The translations under genes and the position numbers were made by a program. Source: Streptococcus sp. Marseille-Q0941 (GTDB lineage: Bacteria > Bacillota > Bacilli > Lactobacillales > Streptococcaceae). From it: DNA of 64,000 bases. Below the pieces are notes generated by a model. It saw nothing but the letters and a program-made list of their open reading frames with translations, had not been told where the DNA came from and made no database searches. This document shows positions 57,305 to 64,000 of the stretch, piece by piece; the stretch's first letter is position 1; each line of letters opens with the position of its first letter. Location of the stretch: contig NZ_CALSFO010000003.1 in assembly GCF_943736975.1 (NCBI RefSeq), forward strand, positions 310,001 through 374,000. The letters are read 5' to 3'.

Positions 57305-59389
57305 ATGAAAAAAATACTGCTAGCAAGTACAGTTGTTCTTTCCATGGCAGGAATTTCAAAAACAACAGTATTAGCGAAAGAAAACCATGCTACAAACAAA
57401 GTACAAAATTCAGAAAAAACTGTAGCAAATGAAACGAATAAGGAAGCGAAAGAGAAAAAGCAATCTCAAGGTCAAGAGAAAGGCAAGAAAGAGAATCAAA
57501 ACGAAAGACACGATCAGACAGAAAAAGATTCTTCTCAATCGATACAGAAGCAAGAAACAGCCGTGACCAAGGATAATTCTTCAACAGAAAAAATTACTGA
57601 GGAGATCAACAAAGAAGGTTGGCAAAAAGAGAATGGTCAATGGCGTTATTATGAAAGTAAAAAGGCTGTTACGAATTGGAAAAAAATAGCTGGTCATTGG
57701 TATTATTTTAACCAAGATGGTACCATGCTTAGCAATACAGTCTATGATGACTACCTCTTTAACAAAAGCGGTGCTATGGTTGAAACTTCTTGGGTGAAAA
57801 TAGATGAGAAGTGGTACTATGCAACTGACTCAGGAAAGATTATCCGTAATAAATGGGAAAAGATTAACGGTTCTTGGTATCGTTTCGATGAAACGGGTGC
57901 CATGTTAAGTAAAACCATTTATAATGACTACCTTCTTCAGACTAGTGGAGCTATGCATGAAAAGGGTTGGGTAAAAATGGATGAGAAGTGGTACTATGCA
58001 ACTGACTCAGGAAAAATCATCCGCGATAAATGGGAAAAGATCAACGGTTCTTGGTATCGTTTCGATGAAACGGGTGCCATGTTAAGCAAAACCATTTATA
58101 ATGACTACCTTCTAAAATCTAGCGGTGCCATGGCTGAAAAAGATTGGGTAAAAATGGATGAAAAGTGGTACTATGCAACTGATTCAGGAAAAATCATCCG
58201 CGATAAATGGGAAAAGATCAACGGTTCTTGGTATCTTTTTGACAAAGATGGGGTCATGCTGAGTAGTCAATGGAAAGATAAGTACTACCTAAAAGAGAGT
58301 GGTGCCATGGCTCAAAGTGAATGGTTCTTTGATAAAAAGTACAATAGTTGGTTCTACTTAAAATCTGATGGGACTTATGCTGAAAATCAATGGCAAGGAT
58401 CCTACTATCTCAAATCATATGGCTATATGGCTAAGAATGAGTGGATTTTTGATAAATCTTACAATGCTTGGTACTATCTCAAAGAAGACGGCGTATACGC
58501 TACTGGGACTCTGAAAATCAATAGTAAAAATTATAGCTTTGAAAATAATGGGAAATGGATTTCTAATCCATCTAGCTATTATAAAGTAAAACCAATCACA
58601 GCCTATGTTTATAGTGCTTCTGGAGCTAGACTTAGCTATATTTCTCAAGGTACTATCGTTGCGGTTTCTGACACAGAGTCTCAAGGAGACAGAATACCTG
58701 TTAAAATTTCTGGTCTTTCAGGCTTTATGAATAGGAGTGACCTGGTAGCTGTTAACACCAATAATGAGTTTATCCCTCATTACACAAGTGACGGGCGTTA
58801 CATTTACCATAAATTATCGCCTTATACAAGTATTCGTGTAGCACCTCATAGTTCATCTATGGCTATTGGTACAAAATACTATTCAACAGATGGCATTAAC
58901 TTTGATAATTTTAAAGTGGAGAATCCATTCCTCTATAGGGACCTAAGAAAGCCAACAAATTATACCGCAGCTGAACTCGATAAAGTTTATTCTCTAATGA
59001 ATATTAACGGAAGTCGTCTTGCAGGTAAAGGAGCTGTCTTTAAGGAAGCGGAAAAACGTTATCAGGTGAACGCACTCTATCTAATGGCTCACAGTGCCTT
59101 AGAAAGCGCCTGGGGACGTAGTCAGATTGCAAAAGATAAGAATAACTTCTTTGGTATTGCAGCCTACGATACAACTCCTTATGATTCTGCAAAGAGTTTT
59201 GATAATGTTGACAAAGGAATATTGGGGGCAGCAAAATGGATTCGAGAGAATTATATTGATGAAGGTAGAACTCATCTTGGTAATAAATCATCTGGGATGA
59301 ACGTTTTATACGCTTCTGATCCATACTGGGGTGAGAAAATAGCAAGTATCATGATGACCATCAATAGCAAACTTGGTGAAAAGGACTAA
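57305..59389 (+). CDS. lytB: Choline-binding endo-beta-N-acetylglucosaminidase LytB
   Basis: A 694-aa secreted wall hydrolase needed for daughter-cell separation in pneumococcus. It has a signal peptide (1-24), a Lys/Glu/Gln-rich stretch (25-95), a choline-binding CW-repeat array (about 105-415), an SH3b-like module (about 425-490) and a C-terminal GH73 catalytic domain with Glu600 in HSALESAWG. Three CW blocks are nearly identical at the DNA level with a 177-bp period. The choline-binding array implies phosphocholine-decorated teichoic acids. Confidence 0.93.
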   Translation: MKKILLASTVVLSMAGISKTTVLAKENHATNKVQNSEKTVANETNKEAKEKKQSQGQEKGKKENQNERHDQTEKDSSQSIQKQETAVTKDNSSTEKITEEINKEGWQKENGQWRYYESKKAVTNWKKIAGHWYYFNQDGTMLSNTVYDDYLFNKSGAMVETSWVKIDEKWYYATDSGKIIRNKWEKINGSWYRFDETGAMLSKTIYNDYLLQTSGAMHEKGWVKMDEKWYYATDSGKIIRDKWEKINGSWYRFDETGAMLSKTIYNDYLLKSSGAMAEKDWVKMDEKWYYATDSGKIIRDKWEKINGSWYLFDKDGVMLSSQWKDKYYLKESGAMAQSEWFFDKKYNSWFYLKSDGTYAENQWQGSYYLKSYGYMAKNEWIFDKSYNAWYYLKEDGVYATGTLKINSKNYSFENNGKWISNPSSYYKVKPITAYVYSASGARLSYISQGTIVAVSDTESQGDRIPVKISGLSGFMNRSDLVAVNTNNEFIPHYTSDGRYIYHKLSPYTSIRVAPHSSSMAIGTKYYSTDGINFDNFKVENPFLYRDLRKPTNYTAAELDKVYSLMNINGSRLAGKGAVFKEAEKRYQVNALYLMAHSALESAWGRSQIAKDKNNFFGIAAYDTTPYDSAKSFDNVDKGILGAAKWIRENYIDEGRTHLGNKSSGMNVLYASDPYWGEKIASIMMTINSKLGEKD
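57811..58341 (+). repeat. Near-identical 177-bp tandem repeats within lytB
   Basis: GTGGTACTATGCAACTGA begins at 57811, 57988 and 58165, i.e. exact 177-bp (59-codon) spacing. Copies one and two differ at only a few bases, and the third diverges in its second half. Each encodes three CW choline-binding modules. Confidence 0.9.
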
Positions 59390-59400
59390 AATTCTTTATG

Positions 59401-59437
59401 ATCGATAACTAAACAAAACTAGTTATCGATTTTTTTA
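59401..59437 (+). terminator. Terminator of lytB
   Basis: ATCGATAACTA (59401-59411) / TAGTTATCGAT (59420-59430) and seven T. Confidence 0.92.
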
Positions 59438-59450
59438 TCTAAAGCATGCA

Positions 59451-59484
59451 AAAAGGATTTACTTTTTAAAAGTAAATCCTTTTT
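59451..59484. terminator. Symmetric hairpin between lytB and the adhesin pseudogene
   Basis: GGATTTACTTTT (59455-59466), one base, AAAAGTAAATCC (59468-59479), flanked by A4 and T5. It can terminate transcription in both directions, most usefully the leftward adhesin gene. A further AAAGACTAAT/ATTAGTCTTT pair at 59485-59526 overlaps the adhesin stop. Confidence 0.75.
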
Positions 59485-59517
59485 AAAGACTAATCAAACC
59501 TAATTTTTAAACTAGAA

Positions 59518-61032
59518 TTAGTCTTTTTTTGATTTATGTAGAAATGCTACCAAAATAATTGATGAAATTAAAGTTACAAAACAAATGATCGTAACTAATG
59601 TTCCTTTACCTTTTCCGGTTTTAGGAAGTCCGGGTTTTTCTTCGGTTGTAGTTCCTGAAGTTGTAGGTGCTTCAGTAGTGGTTGTTGAAGTCGTAGTTGC
59701 TTCAGTCGTAGTTGTTGTAGTTGTTTCTTCTTTTGGATTCACAATCGTTTTAGTTACTGAATGATCAGCTCCAAAATCTTCAACATTAACTACAGTATCA
59801 GCATCTTTAATAACGAACCCAGCAGGAGTTTCTGTTTCTGTCAAGATATATTTATCTTTTAATAATGCATTAACAGTAATTTTACCATTTTCATCTGTTT
59901 CGTATTCACCTATCACTTGATTGTTGGCTTCACGTACTACTTTAAATTTAGCACCTTTAAGCGGTTGATTCTCATTATTAACTTTATGGATATTGATTGA
60001 GTAAACATAACCAACACCAGCACCACCAGCACCACCAGCAATTTGAACTGCAACAGCATTGGTTACTTCTTTAACAACAACACCTTTACCTTTTAATGTA
60101 GCGTCATTCTTCAATAATTCGCCATCAACGGGTTGGTAGTTTAATCGAACATCATAATCGATTCGGTATTGATCCGCTTCAGTAATATCTCCTAAATCAA
60201 TAACAAAAGATTGTCCATCTTCAGCGACTGTAACTTTATGTTGATCTGTAACATCAACACGGTCAGAGAATTGCCATTCTCCATCTACAAATGCAAGTTT
60301 ACCTTTGATAACCTTAATGCTATCTTTTACGTAAGAAGCATTTGTAAATTTCAAGTGATCTTCAATTGTTACACTCTTGATGTTTTGTTTTGTACGATTG
60401 ACTGAAATAGTGTATTGAACCTCTTTTCGGTCATTCTCATTAACCCAACTAGTCTTTGATAAAATTGTGGATCTCCATCTCCGATACCTTTAAATGTAAT
60501 CTTCCCGGCAGGTTTTGTTTCTTTATTAATCGTAATCTCAATTGGAATTTCTCCTTGTTGAGGGTGTTTTTTGAAATCGACACGAGCATAGAAGAAGAAA
60601 GATCCTTGAGTATCTGAGTGTTTTTCAACATAATCATTATAAGTTAAAGTAATGGACTTGTTATCAGCACTTAGTTTTGCATGTGCAATCACCTCGTTTG
60701 TATTGATATCCTTGATTTCAATATTATCAGAGTTAATCATTAGAGCATCAGGCACCATAATTATCGTTTGATCTCCTGCCTTAACATTTTTTCCGGTTAA
60801 ATTAAAATCTACATTAAGACGGAATGTAGCCCATTGTTTTAATTCCCAGTCTAGAACTCCGCCTTCATTATTTGATACCTTAACATTTTGGATTGTATCT
60901 ACGAATTTTCTAGTTACTGAAACCTCAGGAGTTTAAGCAAATGTCTTATTCAAACTAAATACGAAAATAGTCAGTCGTTAATACGCATATCAAAAATGAA
61001 AAAATACTAAACTTTTTCTTTTTGTTCATCAT
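59518..61032 (-). pseudogene. LPXTG-anchored Cna/SpaA-type surface adhesin, decayed
   Basis: Reading left from ATG 61032: a signal peptide start (MMNKKKKFSIFSFLI), a frameshift near 60970-60985, the signal end NKTFA followed by TAA (60933-60935), an adhesin domain starting TPEVSVTRKFVD, a second frameshift near 60450-60475, and a further domain. Then come a SpaA-like prealbumin repeat (IHKVNNENQPLKGAKFKV to TETETPAGFV), a Thr-rich wall spanner, LPKTG with a hydrophobic helix, and a KSKKD tail. All domains are recognisable but no intact product is possible. The family binds host matrix proteins; the ligand is unknown. Confidence 0.88.
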
Positions 61033-61442
61033 ATACATCCTTCTTATAAATTAAGATAGTTTCTAAATATAATATAAAGTAGCGTCAATCAGAAACTGAA
61101 AGACGAGTTAGTCATATAGGTTAATTTTATAGACAAACCTTAACCAAGCCTCATCCTAGTCTAACACTAAAACTCCCCTATAACGTGAATTATATCACAA
61201 TAAAGAGTGTAGGGAAATGTTAATATAAAAAAGTAGGAAATTTCCGATAAATTCTTAAAAAGAATAAGAAAATTGTTCATTTTTTACAAACTTTTAAAAA
61301 AATTAAACCTACATTGAGTTAAAATTTAGTTAGAATAGGAATTAAGTCTTAGAAATAAGATGTTCAATATGATATACTTAGAGCTAAGGATTGTGAAGGC
61401 GTTTTAACAATCATTATTTAGAAACTTTAGGATACTATTCTT
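61033..61442. other. 410-bp AT-rich intergenic region
   Basis: Separates the adhesin pseudogene and the rightward HAD pseudogene. I see no gene. An extended -10, TGATATACT (TATACT at 61373-61378), with a weak TTAGAA 18 bp upstream, probably drives the HAD gene. The rest is low-complexity A/T sequence without a clear repeat. Confidence 0.6.
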
Positions 61443-62135
61443 ATGACTTATAAATTTTTACTCTTCGACCTCGACCACACCTTGCTTGATTTTGATGCTG
61501 CAGAGGATGTGGCTCTGACACAACTTCTTAAAGAAGAAGGAGTTACGGATATTCAAGCCTACAAAGATTATTACGTTCCTATGAACAAGGCTCTCTGGAA
61601 GGATTTAGAGCTAAAGAAAATTACAAAACAGGAATTAGTGAATACACGATTTTCAAAATTGTTTGAGCATTTTGGGATCGAGAAAGATGGTACCTATTTA
61701 GCCAATCGCTATCAGTTTTATTTAGCTCAACAGGGACAGGTGTTTTCTGGTGCTATAGAACTCTTAGATGCCCTTATTGATCGTGGTTATGAACTCTACG
61801 CAGCGACAAATGGGATAACTACCATTCAGACAGGTCGTTTGGCTTAATCGGGTTTGGCACCCTATTTCAACCAAGTATTCATTTCTGAACAATTGCAAAC
61901 TCAAAAACCGGATGCACAATTCTATGAAAGAATAGGAGCTCGTATCCCTAACTTTAATAAAAAATATGCCCTTATGATTGGTGATTCTTTATCGGCTGAT
62001 ATTCAGGGTGGGAATAATGCAGGAATTGATACTGTCTGGTACAATCCTCAACATTTAGAAAATAAGACGCAAGCCCAGTCGACTTACGAAGTCCATTCTT
62101 ACCAAGATTTACTGGATTGTTTGGGAAAACTTTAA
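61443..62135 (+). pseudogene. YjjG-like HAD hydrolase interrupted by an in-frame TAA
   Basis: The N-terminal half (134 aa) has the nucleophile motif FDLDHTLLDFD and motif II AATNGI near 120. It stops at TAA 61845-61847 after TGRLA. The same frame resumes at once as SGLAPYFNQVFISEQLQT with KPDAQFYERIG and motif IV MIGDSLSADIQGG, to the normal end at 62135. A glutamine CAA at the stop would restore a 230-aa protein of the pyrimidine nucleotidase (YjjG) type. As it stands, the metal-binding half is lost. Confidence 0.88.
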
Positions 62136-62174
62136 AGATGCTAAAATAAAATTAAATAAAAGGTGCATAAAATT

Positions 62175-63086
62175 ATGGGAACATGGGATGCAACGATATT
62201 TGGAAATGATACTTCCTTAGATATTAAAGAAGATTTTTTTGAGAGATACAATCGAGGTGAAGATGTAAATACAATCAAAAATGACTTGACATCGGATTTA
62301 TACGATGACGATAGATATAATGTCTTGTTCGCTCTGGCACATTGTATGTGGGAAGTTGGGCAATTAGATGATGGATTCTTACTTGAAATCAAAGAGATTA
62401 TTGATAAAAAGGAAGATTTAGCTCTTGCCCAAGAATTAGATGCAGATAGTAAATTTTTAAAACAGAGGAGTGCACATCTAGATAAGTTTTTAGAAAAGAT
62501 AAGTGTCAAAAAAGAAAAGCCCAAAAAGAGAATTGCTCCGCCTGTTCCTGTAGAAAGTAAATATAGGAACGGTGCTGTGATGGTGTTTCAGTATGAGGAT
62601 GGTATCTACGGTTCATTGATAGCAGTAGACGGAGCTTTCTTTGATAAGGAAACTTATTATGCTTATCTGCAGACTGATATTAAAATAACCAGAAAACCCA
62701 CCATGGAAGATGTACGATCAGCAAGGATTCTCGATCCAAGTTTTCATAGTGCAGAATTCAATTCATTTCGAGACTCGAGATATTACTATACCTTTGTAAA
62801 TTGCTTTTCAGGCTATTTAAAAAGTACAGAAACTAAAAGATTTGAAAAATACAATGATAGTGTTTTTGAAATTATAGGCTATCTTTCAGATTGGGGGAGC
62901 TGCTGTAGCGCGGCTTCTGGAGGATTTGATTACTATAAACCAAAATCAATTGATGAGTTTAAGGCAAGCATTGCAAAGGAATTGAATAAAAGATATCATG
63001 AAAATCTTAATACTCGAACTGAAATGAATGTTGATGACATCGACAAAGAATTTATTCTTTCTAATACCAGAAAAGGTGTTGAATAA
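62175..63086 (+). CDS. Two-domain protein: DUF4259-like N-terminus plus unknown C-terminal domain
   Basis: A 303-aa cytoplasmic protein. Residues 1-110 begin MGTWDATIFGNDTSLD and resemble DUF4259, whose function is unknown. A basic Lys/Pro linker (about 115-135, KKEKPKKRIAPP) joins a C-terminal domain with GAVMVFQYEDGIYGSLIAVD, a beta-rich start faintly like Imm26-type immunity proteins. ATG 62175 is preferred over GTG 62163, which lies within the ribosome binding site AAAAGGTG. It stands 40 bp after the HAD gene and may share its transcript. Confidence 0.7.
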   Translation: MGTWDATIFGNDTSLDIKEDFFERYNRGEDVNTIKNDLTSDLYDDDRYNVLFALAHCMWEVGQLDDGFLLEIKEIIDKKEDLALAQELDADSKFLKQRSAHLDKFLEKISVKKEKPKKRIAPPVPVESKYRNGAVMVFQYEDGIYGSLIAVDGAFFDKETYYAYLQTDIKITRKPTMEDVRSARILDPSFHSAEFNSFRDSRYYYTFVNCFSGYLKSTETKRFEKYNDSVFEIIGYLSDWGSCCSAASGGFDYYKPKSIDEFKASIAKELNKRYHENLNTRTEMNVDDIDKEFILSNTRKGVE

Positions 63087-63204
63087 AGGCTCTTTAGTAT
63101 AGATTATTTATAAAAACTTCTCGGATGTTTATAGATACTGTAAAAAGTGGTTTAGATAGCCACTTTTTGCTATAATAGAGGCAGTGAAAACAAAGGAGAA
63201 GACG

Positions 63205-63858
63205 ATGGAACACTCATCTTGGCATGAATTGATTAAGCAAGAACTTCCTGAAGGGTATTTTACTCAGATTAATCACTTTATGGACCGGGTTTATGCTCAA
63301 GAAACGGTTTATCCGCCTAAGGAAAAAGTTTTTCAGGCTCTTTTGACAACTCCTCTAGAAGAGGTTAAGGTGGTGATTCTAGGGCAAGATCCCTATCACG
63401 GACCAGGTCAGGCGCAGGGCTTGAGTTTTTCTGTACCTAACTCTATTCCAGCACCTCCATCCTTGCAAAATATCTTGAAAGAATTAGCAGATGATATTGG
63501 AGTTAAGGAATCCCATGATTTGACAACTTGGGCTGAGCAAGGAGTCTTACTTCTCAATGCTTGCTTAACCGTTCCTGCTGGTCAGGCCAATGGTCATGCT
63601 GGTCTGATATGGGAGCCTTTTACGGATGCAGTGATTCAGGTCGTCAATAATCTTGATAGACCTGTGGTTTTTGTACTCTGGGGAGCTTACGCACGTAAGA
63701 AAAAAACACTGGTGACCAATCCTCAGCACTTGACCATCGAATCAGCCCATCCCAGTCCGTTATCTGTTTACAGAGGATTTTGGGGTTCTAAGCCTTTTTC
63801 CAAGGCCAATGCATTCTTAACAGAGACAGGACAAGAGCCAATCGATTGGCTTAGATAA
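63205..63858 (+). CDS. ung: Uracil-DNA glycosylase (family 1)
   Basis: A 217-aa enzyme excising uracil from DNA. The catalytic water-activating motif [13 protein letters not shown] is near residues 60-72, the uracil-binding [12 protein letters not shown] near 112, and the DNA-intercalating loop [11 protein letters not shown] near 181-191. ATG 63205 follows GGAGAAGACG. The frame is open 21 bases further, but that would place the start upstream of the ribosome binding site. mutX begins nine bases after the stop, forming a DNA-damage avoidance pair. Confidence 0.97.
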   Translation: MEHSSWHELIKQELPEGYFTQINHFMDRVYAQETVYPPKEKVFQALLTTPLEEVKVVILGQDPYHGPGQAQGLSFSVPNSIPAPPSLQNILKELADDIGVKESHDLTTWAEQGVLLLNACLTVPAGQANGHAGLIWEPFTDAVIQVVNNLDRPVVFVLWGAYARKKKTLVTNPQHLTIESAHPSPLSVYRGFWGSKPFSKANAFLTETGQEPIDWLR

Positions 63859-63867
63859 GGAGAGAAT

Positions 63868-64000
63868 ATGCCTCAATTAGCGACGATTTGTTACATTGAT
63901 AATGGAAAAGAGTTACTCATGCTTCATCGCAATAAGAAACCTAATGATGTGCATGAAGGAAAATGGATAGGTGTCGGTGGAAAGTTAGAACGCGGAGAAA
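63868..64000 (+). CDS. mutX: NUDIX 8-oxo-dGTP diphosphatase MutX, N-terminal part (partial)
   Basis: The first 44 codons of a NUDIX protein (MPQLATICYIDNGKELLMLHR, then GKWIGVGGKLERGE) run off the window end just inside the Nudix box. MutX/MutT hydrolyses oxidised dGTP before incorporation, and ung-mutX adjacency is usual in streptococci. GGAGAGAAT supplies the ribosome binding site. Confidence 0.85.
   Translation, partial: MPQLATICYIDNGKELLMLHRNKKPNDVHEGKWIGVGGKLERGE

Overview
This window looks like a chromosomal segment of a mitis-group Streptococcus (S. mitis / S. oralis / S. infantis / S. pneumoniae neighbourhood). The reasons are low GC, a BOX-type intergenic repeat, a choline-binding LytB glucosaminidase, RexAB in place of RecBCD, MacP, split CoaB/CoaC, and gene order (xseB-ispA-tlyA-argR-recN, nrdHEF next to ptsHI, ung-mutX) like that I recall for pneumococcus. 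The species cannot be fixed by eye. I saw no rRNA, tRNA or CRISPR array.

Layout. 1-6.5 kb: housekeeping operon (xseB end, ispA, tlyA, argR, recN, a calcineurin-type phosphatase) and lepA. 6.6-14.7 kb: a lipoprotein, then a galactose/galactitol-type PTS (EIIA, EIIB, EIIC), an aldose epimerase and the complete tagatose-6-phosphate pathway lacABCD, with a convergent DeoR repressor. The promoters carry palindromic operator-like sites and a good cre match. 14.8-21.1 kb: nrdH-nrdE-orf-nrdF (leftward) and ptsH-ptsI (rightward), divergent across a 360-bp region with two NrdR-box candidates. 21.2-25.6 kb: udk, an ECF S component with coaC and coaB, and fhs.

25.6-31.1 kb is the clearest accessory region. 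It holds a streptococcal intergenic repeat, nested IS remnants (an IS3-like end and a decayed ISL3/IS1167-like transposase), a tandem 34-bp palindromic repeat, and a two-gene type III-like restriction-modification system (mod, res). 31.3-35.8 kb: lysS, a histidine phosphatase, a YbaK-type deacylase, a DUF368/PopT membrane protein and a membrane-anchored GH25 lysozyme. 35.9-41.6 kb: glmU, nudix, macP, mtnN, pcrA and a SemiSWEET gene with a stop just after its best-placed start. 41.7-45 kb: a two-component system convergent with a bacitracin/lantibiotic-type ABC transporter. 45.3-54.6 kb: HAD phosphatase, CPBP protease, rexB-rexA and a cysteine-cluster protein. 54.8-59.4 kb: a frameshifted glycosyltransferase-GtrA gene, a phosphodiester glycosidase, a small membrane protein and lytB. 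59.5-64 kb: a decayed LPXTG adhesin, a HAD gene with an internal stop, a DUF4259-type protein, ung and the start of mutX.

The window shows several kinds of decay. Three genes (SemiSWEET, LPXTG adhesin, YjjG-like HAD) carry a TAA where a glutamine CAA is plausible, and two (GT2-GtrA, LPXTG adhesin) carry frameshifts. The items most worth a second look are the palindromic repeat in front of mod, the unknown membrane protein inside the nrd operon, the NrdR-box pair with four-turn spacing, and the cluster of ochre stops.
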